Shown here: in pieces, positions 30,766 through 36,948 of the stretch
How the letters are laid out: every line of letters starts with the position of its first letter
How positions within the stretch are numbered: position 1 is the stretch's first letter
Virus record (IMG/VR): IMGVR_UViG_3300021478_000078
Coordinates: 1-36,948 of that record
Source: a virus
Length of the DNA: 36,948 bases
Strand: one strand, 5' to 3'
Notes under the pieces: model-generated
The model's input: the letters and a program-made list of their open reading frames with translations, nothing else
What the model was told of the DNA's origin: nothing
Database searches by the model: none
Made by a program: the position numbers and the translations under genes

Positions 30766-31001
30766 ACGCCGTGACGCTCGATCAATGCAAGCTTTACGCG
30801 CAACGCCAGGCGAACTCGCAGGGCGTCGCGCTCGCAATCTGGAACCTCAATCGGTTTAACCCGCTCTACGTCGTGCGCGATTATCGCGCCGGCGACGAGG
30901 ACAAGCATGGCTTCGTTCAGCGCGTCAATCCTGATCCGGGCGACGTTCTGCCCCTCACGATCAAAGCCGATCATGACGCAACCGATTGGAGGCGGCGATG
31001 A
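30762..31001 (+). CDS. hypothetical early protein (79 aa)
   Basis: The family is not recognised. The core CKLYAQRQANSQGVALAIWNLNRFNPLYVVRDYRAGDEDKHGF is a helix followed by strands, as in small regulatory or anti-host proteins. It is coupled to the leader peptide by ATGA and overlaps the next gene by 29 bases. Confidence 0.6.
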   Translation: MNAVTLDQCKLYAQRQANSQGVALAIWNLNRFNPLYVVRDYRAGDEDKHGFVQRVNPDPGDVLPLTIKADHDATDWRRR

Positions 31002-31203
31002 CCGCGCCCCTTCGCTCGCTCGCCTCCGTGCGGTCCTACTATTTCGCGAGCTTTGTATGCAGCACGGTCGCTGGCTCGACGATTACACGCTGGCGGATTT
31101 TCGCCGGCTGATGCGCCGCGCCAACGTCAAAGCAATCGCCTGGCGGCACCGCGCGACCAATCGCTGGAACCCTGAAACCCAAACCTGGGAGCAACGCCAA
31201 TGA
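30973..31203 (+). CDS. hypothetical helical early protein (76 aa)
   Basis: The ATG at 30973 lies within the end of the previous gene. The clearly protein-like part is LARLRAVLLFRELCMQHGRWLDDYTLADFRRLMRRANVKAIAWRHRATNRWNP, helical and basic. No family is recognised. A downstream ATG (31057) is a shorter alternative start. It ends by ATGA with the next gene. Confidence 0.55.
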   Translation: MTQPIGGGDDRAPSLARLRAVLLFRELCMQHGRWLDDYTLADFRRLMRRANVKAIAWRHRATNRWNPETQTWEQRQ

Positions 31204-31409
31204 CCGTTGGCGAGATGATCGAAGCCCTCAAGCGGTTTGATTCGAGCGACCTGTTCGTCGTCGAAAACGCAGAAGGCGACTACGTGCCGATGACCGACAA
31301 TCTGACGCGAGTCCGCATCGGCGCCGATGGCTACCACTACCACTGTGTCGCCGCCGGCTACGAAGACGCCTGGCTGATCGATTACGCAATCCCAGAGGAG
31401 GACGCATGA
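31200..31409 (+). CDS. hypothetical acidic early protein (69 aa)
   Basis: The pattern TVGEMIEALKRFDSSDLFVVENAEGDYVPMTDNLTRVRIGADGYHY is one helix followed by three or four strands, a common small phage fold with no known activity. Net acidic. It uses the GGAGCAACGCC ribosome site and overlaps the next gene by ATGA. Confidence 0.65.
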   Translation: MTVGEMIEALKRFDSSDLFVVENAEGDYVPMTDNLTRVRIGADGYHYHCVAAGYEDAWLIDYAIPEEDA

Positions 31410-31672
31410 TTAACCGCTCGTTTATCGACAAGCTGCGCGAAGAGCGCGGCCTCGAGCCCGAGGCGACGCGCAAGGCGTACCTGGCGCTCATCCAAGAGGC
31501 TGAGCGGCTGACGCGCAACGCCTCAGACGTCCTCTATCCGGACGCCGATGAGAAAGAGCGGCTCGAATACCGCATCAATCAAATGATGGATAACGCCCAC
31601 GCCATCATCGATTATGCGCACGATTTAAAACACGCAGTGCTCGAAGAGAAAGCCTTGCTTTCTAATCGATAA
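31406..31672 (+). CDS. hypothetical helical early protein (88 aa)
   Basis: All-helical with heptad-like stretches (AYLALIQEAERLTRNASDVLYPDADEKERLEYRINQMMDNAHAIIDYAHDLKHAVLEEK), so dimeric coiled coil is likely. GAGGAGG lies just before the ATG. The promoter site B at 31655 overlaps its last codons. Confidence 0.65.
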   Translation: MINRSFIDKLREERGLEPEATRKAYLALIQEAERLTRNASDVLYPDADEKERLEYRINQMMDNAHAIIDYAHDLKHAVLEEKALLSNR

Positions 31673-31692
31673 GGCACTAGATAATTCATCGA
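31655..31692 (+). promoter_or_regulatory. early promoter with two ATCGA boxes (site B)
   Basis: TTGCTT (31655-31660), a 17-bp spacer and TAGATA (31678-31683). TAATCGATA at 31663-31671 is in the spacer and TCATCGA at 31686-31692 follows the -10, 23 bp apart. It lies inside and just after the preceding gene. The downstream gene starts at 31737. Confidence 0.55.
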
Positions 31693-31736
31693 GCGCATGA
31701 CCGTCATGCATTCGACGATCTCGAAAGGAAAACGAA

Positions 31737-31991
31737 GTGTCCAACGCAGAAACCATCATCGATTTGAACAAGGCGCAAGACGCCTTCCTCCGCGCCAACC
31801 TGACCATGATGCTCGATCACATGGGCGGCGACGAACTCATCGCCATGCTGGCCGAGGTGATGAGCGATTACGCGCACACTATCGCCAGGCGCGAGGGCGC
31901 CTACGGCCGCGCCGCGGCGCTCGGCGTCATGGTCAAGCATCTCGAAGGGCTCGACTCCTTCGTCGACAACTACGATCCAACGGTGGAGTGA
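31737..31991 (+). CDS. hypothetical helical early protein (84 aa)
   Basis: GTG start behind GGAAAACGAA. Helical, with Met-rich faces (LRANLTMMLDHMGGDELIAMLAEVMSDYAHTIARREGAYGRAAALGVMVKHLEGL). The pattern resembles the previous gene's length and style, so a small helical-bundle family is possible, but similarity was not measured. It is first in its transcript behind site B. Confidence 0.6.
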   Translation: MSNAETIIDLNKAQDAFLRANLTMMLDHMGGDELIAMLAEVMSDYAHTIARREGAYGRAAALGVMVKHLEGLDSFVDNYDPTVE

Positions 31992-31995
31992 GGCG

Positions 31996-32346
31996 ATGCG
32001 CGGCTACGATTCGTGGAAAACCCGCTCGCCCGATGATCAGTACGCAATCGATCATCCCGAGAAATTTCGCCGCGGAGTCTATCGCGTCGTGGTGACGCGC
32101 ACGGTCACCGCGGAAACCACGGTCGAGGTCGAAGCTGCGAGCGAAGAGGACGCGCGTTTCGACGCCGTCGTCGTCGCCAAGGATCTGCCTTTGAACACCG
32201 ATTGGCGGATCGAACAGGACGATTACGACACGACTGACGTCGACGGTCCGCCCGAACGGGATCCGGACGAGGAGCGCGACGAGCGCATGGACAGGGACCA
32301 GGAGCCCTATGGGCGCGATTCCGACATTTGGGGGTTCGACGAATGA
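31996..32346 (+). CDS. hypothetical acidic early protein (116 aa)
   Basis: The first 75 residues look ordered, with a strand-rich segment (VYRVVVTRTVTAETTVEVEAASEEDARFDAVVV). The last 45 are highly acidic (DDYDTTDVDGPPERDPDEERDERMDRDQEPYGRDSD), a DNA-mimic-like tail. No family is recognised. It overlaps the next start by ATGA. Confidence 0.6.
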   Translation: MRGYDSWKTRSPDDQYAIDHPEKFRRGVYRVVVTRTVTAETTVEVEAASEEDARFDAVVVAKDLPLNTDWRIEQDDYDTTDVDGPPERDPDEERDERMDRDQEPYGRDSDIWGFDE

Positions 32347-32678
32347 AAACAGAATTCATCGTGATGACCGCGGCCGCCTGGATGCCGGCGTCGTGCCGCG
32401 GCCGCTACGGCAAAGTCGCGGTCTGCGAAGTCGTCAAAGGCGTTAAGCCGAAAATGATTTCGGAGCGCGCCAAGGGCATGGTCCGCATCGTCTCGCTTGC
32501 GGATAGGCTCCACGCCGGCCAGGGCGGCCCCAGGACCGCCTACAGCATCGCCAAGGCCGATGCGGAGCGTCTGTGCGCCGGGCTCAACCTCGAGGCCGCT
32601 ATGAAGCGCAAGGCGGCGATAACAGTGGGAGGCGAGCATGACGATGACGATCGAAGAGCTACTCCAATCGGGCATTGA
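32343..32678 (+). CDS. hypothetical early protein (111 aa)
   Basis: The ATG at 32343 overlaps the previous stop and is preferred to an earlier in-frame opening. The core (EFIVMTAAAWMPASCRGRYGKVAVCEVVKGVKPKMISERAKGMVRIVSLADRLHAGQGGPRTAYSIAKADAERLCAGL) is alpha/beta. The C-terminal 14 residues overlap the next gene by 41 bases in another frame. No domain is recognised. Confidence 0.55.
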   Translation: MKTEFIVMTAAAWMPASCRGRYGKVAVCEVVKGVKPKMISERAKGMVRIVSLADRLHAGQGGPRTAYSIAKADAERLCAGLNLEAAMKRKAAITVGGEHDDDDRRATPIGH

Positions 32679-33111
32679 TCAGGCGCGGCGCGTGCTCATC
32701 GGCGTCAAAGACGCCGAACTCATGCCAACCTTCGTCGTTCAGTTCAAAGACCGGCCGGCGGCGATCATTGGAGCGCCGTGGGCGAACGATCGCGACAAAT
32801 ACGCAACAACCGAGGCGGTCCGCCTGGCGATGAAGACCCATCGCGACTCAGTCATCAGCTACCTGTTTTGGTCGGAAGCCTGGCGAGCGCACGAGAGCAT
32901 CGACCATCCGATCGGGCTGGCGCCGCGCGATCGCGAGGACCGCGAAGAGGTCGTGATGATCAATGCCTTCGACAAGCAAGGCGGCAAGATGGTTTCGCTC
33001 CTGATCGAGCGCGGCCCTGACGGCGTGGTCACGGACCTGGTCAAAGATAAGAACGAGGACAGCTACGCCAACTTCGAAGGCCGGCTTTACAATCTTCTGC
33101 GAGACGATTGA
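32638..33111 (+). CDS. hypothetical early protein (157 aa)
   Basis: An alpha/beta protein starting MTMTIEELLQSGIDQARRVLIG with GGGAGGCG before the ATG. Segments VVQFKDRPAAIIGAP, YATTEAVRLAMKTHRDSVISYLFWSEAWRAHES, EVVMINAFDKQGGKMVSLLIERGPDGVVTDLV suggest two short sheets around a helix. No catalytic motif is recognised. The stop codon overlaps the -35 of promoter site C. Confidence 0.65.
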   Translation: MTMTIEELLQSGIDQARRVLIGVKDAELMPTFVVQFKDRPAAIIGAPWANDRDKYATTEAVRLAMKTHRDSVISYLFWSEAWRAHESIDHPIGLAPRDREDREEVVMINAFDKQGGKMVSLLIERGPDGVVTDLVKDKNEDSYANFEGRLYNLLRDD

Positions 33112-33145
33112 AACGTCATCGATAACGCCTATATCAAGTCATCGA
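33108..33145 (+). promoter_or_regulatory. early promoter with two TCATCGA boxes (site C)
   Basis: TTGAAA (33108-33113), a 16-bp spacer and TATATC (33130-33135). TCATCGATA at 33116-33124 is in the spacer and TCATCGA at 33139-33145 follows the -10, 23 bp apart. The gene at 33161 follows with the GGGAACCAACGCC ribosome site. Confidence 0.65.
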
Positions 33146-33160
33146 AAGGGAACCAACGCC

Positions 33161-33409
33161 ATGATTGACCAGGACGAGGACTATTTTTGCGAGATCAACT
33201 CTTGGAAGCCCGAGACGTGCGTCGACGGCGTGTGGACGTCGAACGGCGTATGTTTCGCGACATGCGAAGAGTCCGAGATTTATCTGATCGATCTCGGTAT
33301 GCGCTGGAAGGCGGTTGAGCGCGCCAGGTCCATGGCCTCGCTCGCTCATCCCACCTATCGATGGGAGAACGGCCGCGCCGTGCCCATCAAACCTGGAGAC
33401 GTCAGTTGA
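33161..33409 (+). CDS. hypothetical early protein (82 aa)
   Basis: Three Cys in the first 40 residues (FCEINSWKPETCVDGVWTSNGVCFATCEE) then a helical, Arg-rich end (MRWKAVERARSMASLAHPTY). Possibly metal-binding, but the pattern is not a named one. It is coupled by TTGA to the HTH gene after it. Confidence 0.65.
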   Translation: MIDQDEDYFCEINSWKPETCVDGVWTSNGVCFATCEESEIYLIDLGMRWKAVERARSMASLAHPTYRWENGRAVPIKPGDVS

Positions 33410-33843
33410 CCTACTTGAACGAGGATGCGCTCGCCGGCCTCAAGATTGGCTCGCGCGAGCGCAAGCTATCGACCGCGGAGCGGATCGCCATCTACGCCTT
33501 TGCACAGAAGGGCGTGCCGGTGAAGGTGATCGCGCGCACCTTTGGTGTAAAGACGACCGCGATCTACTACATCACCAATTGGGAGCACACAGCGGCGCAC
33601 GAGAACGCAAAGAACGCGTTCGAGCAAATGGGCGCCGATCGCGTCTGGAATGAAATCGTCACGCCGGCGCAAATCGAATCGATCAACCAGGGCATGGAAG
33701 CCCTCATGCAAGGAAAGAAACTCAATGACCGCGGATATCGCCGGATCAATCGCAGTAGCCCTGGCGCTCGACGAGCCCGAGGCGCTCATGGGCTACCTGA
33801 AGCAGCAAACAATGATGCGGATGGAAGTGACCGCGCCAATTGA
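33406..33843 (+). CDS. HTH DNA-binding protein (145 aa, C-terminus uncertain)
   Basis: A TTG start (33406) overlapping the previous stop is preferred to the 15-codon longer opening inside that gene. Residues about 20-57 hold a clear HTH (KLSTAERIAIYAFAQKGVPVKVIARTFGVKTTAIYYI), like phage regulators and transposase-type DNA-binding modules. The last 40 residues are in a different style, basic and Arg/Gly-rich, and overlap the next gene by 119 bases in another frame. The true end may therefore differ. A regulator of early genes is likely; the target is unknown. Confidence 0.65.
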   Translation: MTYLNEDALAGLKIGSRERKLSTAERIAIYAFAQKGVPVKVIARTFGVKTTAIYYITNWEHTAAHENAKNAFEQMGADRVWNEIVTPAQIESINQGMEALMQGKKLNDRGYRRINRSSPGARRARGAHGLPEAANNDADGSDRAN

Positions 33844-33943
33844 CGCGTATCTCGCCAAAAAATGGGCCGCGGTCGCGGAAGGCTTAGCGGAGATCGAAAC
33901 GGCGTTGCAAAATGTCAAACGACCGCCCGCAGCCGCTGCCTGA
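33725..33943 (+). CDS. hypothetical helical early protein (72 aa)
   Basis: The ATG at 33725 follows AAGGAAAG and lies inside the HTH gene's tail. The protein is helical and Ala-rich (ADIAGSIAVALALDEPEALMGYLKQQTMMRMEVTAPIDAYLAKKWAAVAEGLAEIETAL). No family is recognised. It overlaps the next gene by 32 bases. Confidence 0.55.
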   Translation: MTADIAGSIAVALALDEPEALMGYLKQQTMMRMEVTAPIDAYLAKKWAAVAEGLAEIETALQNVKRPPAAAA

Positions 33944-34103
33944 CGAGCAAGAACTCGCTGATCGCTGGAAGCTGCATCGCAGAGATTGCCTGGAACTGGC
34001 GATAAAGCTCGGCGCGACGTCGGCTGACCAAGCGATCGAGTGCGCCGAGAAGCTTAGCGCCTACATTCGGATGGGATTCGATGGCGCACGCCCCAAAGCG
34101 TAA
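33912..34103 (+). CDS. hypothetical early protein (63 aa)
   Basis: A charged helical mini-protein (DEQELADRWKLHRRDCLELAIKLGATSADQAIECAEKLSAYIRMG). No ribosome site is strong, so it may be translated by re-initiation after the overlapping gene. No family is recognised. Confidence 0.5.
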   Translation: MSNDRPQPLPDEQELADRWKLHRRDCLELAIKLGATSADQAIECAEKLSAYIRMGFDGARPKA

Positions 34104-34314
34104 GCGCAGCGACTATCACAAGTACTATTGGGACCAATGTCGCAAGTGCGCGCCGCGCACCATCGATTGGGACCACCATGCTTACGAATCAGTGCTTGGC
34201 CTTTTGATGTTCGACTACCCCGAGAAGACCGAGGTCGAGTGCATCATCGCATTAGCCAACATGCAACTGTACGCGCCTTTGGTGGGCCCGCGCGAGTCAA
34301 GCCACAAGCGATAG
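34081..34314 (+). CDS. hypothetical early protein (77 aa)
   Basis: Begins with a basic stretch (PKRKRSDYHKYYWDQCRKCAP). A mixed part follows (YESVLGLLMFDYPEKTEVECIIALANMQLYAPL). Two Cys in CRKC suggest metal binding or none. ATG at 34081 overlaps the previous gene by 23 bases. Confidence 0.55.
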   Translation: MAHAPKRKRSDYHKYYWDQCRKCAPRTIDWDHHAYESVLGLLMFDYPEKTEVECIIALANMQLYAPLVGPRESSHKR

Positions 34315-34347
34315 CGGGTCAGTGGATAACGATTCGTTCGCTTGATC

Positions 34348-34485
34348 GTGTCGAAGCGGAAGGCGCATCCTGACGCCAACCAGGATGCGCCCGCGACCGC
34401 CATTCCCGAACTCGCCCAAGACGACAATGGACCGAGAGCGAGCGCCAACCCAAGCGAAAGGACAGGGCTTGCCTCGTCAATCTAA
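34348..34485 (+). CDS. doubtful small ORF (45 aa) between 34314 and the helicase
   Basis: A GTG-started frame of 45 codons, Ala/Asn/Pro-rich (SKRKAHPDANQDAPATAIPE), with no ribosome site. It overlaps the start of the helicase gene. The composition is not strongly protein-like. It is listed because it is the only candidate in this 150-base gap. Confidence 0.25.
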   Translation: MSKRKAHPDANQDAPATAIPELAQDDNGPRASANPSERTGLASSI

Positions 34486-36948
34486 AGGCCCGCCTTCGCA
34501 TCTGCAACCCGTAGAAGACACTGTGTGGCGGCTCGACATCCCTGACGATCAAAAGGGAATCGTCATGGCGCAGCGCGAGCTCACGACCACCGCCTGGCGG
34601 CAATTAGGCTCATCGATCCATTATTGCTTGCCGCGCGGCGACAAGCCAATTGATGACGACGAAGGCGAACAGCTACACGTCACCGATCCCGATCTTCGAG
34701 TCTGGATCGATGACGTTAACAAGCAAAAGCTCAACGCCGCGATCTTCCTTCAGCAAGGCGTCATCGAGGTCCGGTTCTTTGGGCCCGATCAGACGCTCAA
34801 CGCCTGTTTCTTTCAGGCGTGCGTCAAGGCCGGGATTATCCCGCGCTACGCCATCGGCCGCGCCAGCAAGGATTACGCCGTCTCGATCCTGTTCAAGCTT
34901 CGCGACGACGAAGCTCGCCGGCTCGACGACGAATATTCGGGCTTCAAGCCGAAAGCCTACACGGTCGACGAGGGGCGCCGCGGCGTGATCGTGACCCACG
35001 CGCCGCCGGTTAAGAAAGGATCCAAGGCGCATGTGGTCACTACGCTCGTTCCAGGCTCGCTGCTATGGCACGAGAACGGCGTCGACTATGATTTGCTGGT
35101 CTGGCGCGGCGAGGCCGGCCAGGGGCCCGCTGTGCGCTGGCGAACGGCGCCGGCGCAGATCGAGTTCTTCGCGATCGTGCGCGCCGCGGCCTACGCCTCG
35201 ATCCTCAACATTGTCACCGCCAAAATATGGGAGGACTATGCGGCGCGGCGATCGTTCGCCGAGTGGCTGGCGCGCATCGTCCGTGACGGCACGGCGATCA
35301 ACGCCAACGTCATCTTCTCCAAAGCCTCGCGCGCCATCGTCGCTGAGCCGGCTCACGCCGAGGATCTGATCGCGCTGATCTGCGAGCAACGCGCGCAAAA
35401 CGCGCATCGCGACGAATGCCTGGAGATGTTCCGTTTCGCCCGCAAGCGCCTCGAAGCGGATCCTGGGAGAGTCGACGTCGCCGGCTGGTCCGCGATCGCC
35501 CGCATTTTTGGCGAGGAGACACAGAAGGCGTTTCGCGTCGTTCTCAACGTCGGCGCCGACTCGACGCTCCTCGAAACCTTCGCGGAGCGTTATTTGTATC
35601 ACACGAGCGAAAACGAGTTCATCGACCGCCAGGCGTTCAAGGAAGGCCAGGCCGGTTTCATCTTCGCCAAGGATTCGCTCGTCCTTCGTCACGCGCCCGA
35701 TCAGATTATGACGCGCAAAAAGCCGGTCGAGGCGTTCCCGATCTTCGTCAAGTCGAAGCTGCGCCAGGAGGTGACCGACGTCGAAACCTACCCCGATCAC
35801 ACGCCAGGCTCGATCATCCGCGTCACGCGCGAGGGCGCGACGGTTCCCGACGACGACTATGCGCCCGAGAATTCACGACTGATCTTCAACGATTGGCGCG
35901 GCCTCTATGTACGGCCGGCCAAGACCGTCGAGGCCGCCCTTCAGGCCGAATGCGTCGACAAGCTCGATCACATGCTCAGTCTCGTGACGAACCGCCACAA
36001 ACAGCGGACTGCCTGGGTCAAAGCCCATTTCGGTTGGACGCTGAAGCATCCCGGCCGCAAGCAGCAAGTGGCTTTGGTTTGCACCGGTGATCAGGGCACC
36101 GGCAAGTCGTTCCTGTGCACAACCTTCGCTCAAGCGGTGTTCGGCCGCTATGCTGATACCGCGAGCGTCAGGGCGCTCAATGGGCAATTCTACATCGCCG
36201 GCTACATTGGCAAGCTTTGGGTCAGCCACGACGAGTTCGTCTCCAACTTCGACAACGCCGAGATCCTCAAGACTCTCATTCGCGGCGTGCGATGCTCAGG
36301 CGAGATCAAAGGGCGCGACACGGCGACTTATACGATCTTCGCGCGCCTGGCGTTCACGTCAAATGAAGCCAACCCTGGCATCAGCCGCGGCCGCGACGAT
36401 CGCGGGCTGTTTCAGGTCACCGGGATCACCGCTGCCGGCGAGGGCTTGCTGCCAGGCGAATTCCAGGCGCGGCTGAAGCAAGAGGTCGCGCCGTTCTACG
36501 AAGCTTATGATGCGTTTCTGCAGCGCGACGACGTGCGCCAGGCGTACGTCAAGCTTCTGATCGACCATGCGCCTAGCAAGATCGCTCAGGTCGAGGATCT
36601 GACCTATTCGGCGATGCGGGACGCCGACGTCGCAAGAGCGCATCTTAGCGATAGGCAAATCGTTGCAAAGACGATATTGGAAAGCGGGACGGTGCATGGC
36701 GGCCACGCGATCCATATGCCGTTCCAGATGCCGGATCTGTATTATTGCGTCAATCGCCAGGTCAAAGAGATAGGCGTGCGGCGCGTGACCGCGGACGAGG
36801 TTTTGGCTGAGTTCATCGACGCCGGTCTGATCGAGCGCCCTGGCGACGGCAAGCCGTTTCTGTTCAAGTTCAAGATTGCGGGACTGCAGCGACTCTACGG
36901 CGACTATCTCGGTGTTCCGCTGCACTCGCAATGGATGATCGAGCCTAA
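34469..36948 (+). CDS. DUF5906-like primase-helicase, partial (826+ aa)
   Basis: A large replication protein cut by the right window edge, with no stop codon. The core is a helicase: Walker A GDQGTGKS at about residues 540-547 (nucleotides 36086-36109), Walker B-like LWVSHDEFV, and a sensor segment TSNEANPGISRGRDDRGLFQV, as in the DUF5906 part of phage and plasmid primases. The first 500 residues do not show a clear primase active site. The likely start is TTG at 34469, with AAAGGA upstream; ATG 34385 and 34427 are alternatives without ribosome sites. It would unwind DNA for phage replication. Confidence 0.75.
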   Translation, partial: MPRQSKGPPSHLQPVEDTVWRLDIPDDQKGIVMAQRELTTTAWRQLGSSIHYCLPRGDKPIDDDEGEQLHVTDPDLRVWIDDVNKQKLNAAIFLQQGVIEVRFFGPDQTLNACFFQACVKAGIIPRYAIGRASKDYAVSILFKLRDDEARRLDDEYSGFKPKAYTVDEGRRGVIVTHAPPVKKGSKAHVVTTLVPGSLLWHENGVDYDLLVWRGEAGQGPAVRWRTAPAQIEFFAIVRAAAYASILNIVTAKIWEDYAARRSFAEWLARIVRDGTAINANVIFSKASRAIVAEPAHAEDLIALICEQRAQNAHRDECLEMFRFARKRLEADPGRVDVAGWSAIARIFGEETQKAFRVVLNVGADSTLLETFAERYLYHTSENEFIDRQAFKEGQAGFIFAKDSLVLRHAPDQIMTRKKPVEAFPIFVKSKLRQEVTDVETYPDHTPGSIIRVTREGATVPDDDYAPENSRLIFNDWRGLYVRPAKTVEAALQAECVDKLDHMLSLVTNRHKQRTAWVKAHFGWTLKHPGRKQQVALVCTGDQGTGKSFLCTTFAQAVFGRYADTASVRALNGQFYIAGYIGKLWVSHDEFVSNFDNAEILKTLIRGVRCSGEIKGRDTATYTIFARLAFTSNEANPGISRGRDDRGLFQVTGITAAGEGLLPGEFQARLKQEVAPFYEAYDAFLQRDDVRQAYVKLLIDHAPSKIAQVEDLTYSAMRDADVARAHLSDRQIVAKTILESGTVHGGHAIHMPFQMPDLYYCVNRQVKEIGVRRVTADEVLAEFIDAGLIERPGDGKPFLFKFKIAGLQRLYGDYLGVPLHSQWMIEP

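Noticed and set aside
31697-32095. 132-aa plus-strand ORF overlapping two small genes
   Set aside because: It is Arg/His-rich in a different frame from two better candidates with ribosome sites, so it was treated as a shadow.

Overview
The window looks like most or all of the genome of a short-tailed (podovirus-type) bacteriophage. It has a terminase pair, a P22-type portal, a scaffold, an SU10/DUF5309-type capsid protein, P22 gp4-like and gp10-like tail parts, fibres, a lysis cassette and large ejection-type virion proteins. It has no tape measure, sheath or tail-tube gene. The host is probably an alphaproteobacterium, perhaps Rhizobiales. The reasons are high GC, a DUF3309-like mini-protein, a GH19 lysin, and a PEP-CTERM protein whose sorting tail resembles those of Rhizobiales. 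The host assignment is inference.

Layout. Minus-strand genes from 27359 down to 2341 form one tightly packed late operon: small and large terminase, five small or accessory genes (including a ribbon-helix-helix protein and a Pro/Gly-rich protein), a PEP-CTERM secreted protein, two small ORFs, portal, scaffold, capsid, GH19 endolysin, holin, a 59-aa DUF3309-like protein, head-tail adaptor, two fibres, collar protein, gp10-like hub, an S74 chaperone-tagged protein, a two-domain peptidoglycan enzyme and ejection-type proteins. Most neighbours overlap by ATGA, GTGA or TGATG. Plus-strand genes from 27751 to the right edge, and again from 81 to 2350, form the early/replication arm: a GP88-family protein, about 20 very small ORFs, several HTH proteins, a DUF5906-like primase-helicase that runs off the right edge, and an SNF2 helicase near the left edge. 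With one divergent point (27360-27750) and one convergent point (2341-2350), the two ends would join as one early operon if the molecule is circular or circularly permuted.

Regulation. Five early-arm intergenic sites share one architecture: a sigma70-like promoter (TTGnnn, 16-17 bp, TATATC or TAGATA) with TCATCGATA-type boxes repeated every 23 bp, one of them inside the spacer. The late operon has instead a TATAAT centred in a CCAAG/CTTGG palindrome. A 188-bp imperfect palindrome (two 57-bp arms, about 79% matched, around a perfect 17-bp hairpin) lies just upstream of an HTH gene at 29253.

No DNA polymerase, RNA polymerase, integrase, tRNA, CRISPR array or transposase was recognised. The most unusual items are the exosortase-sorted (PEP-CTERM) protein in a phage late operon, the repeated promoter/operator module and the large palindrome.
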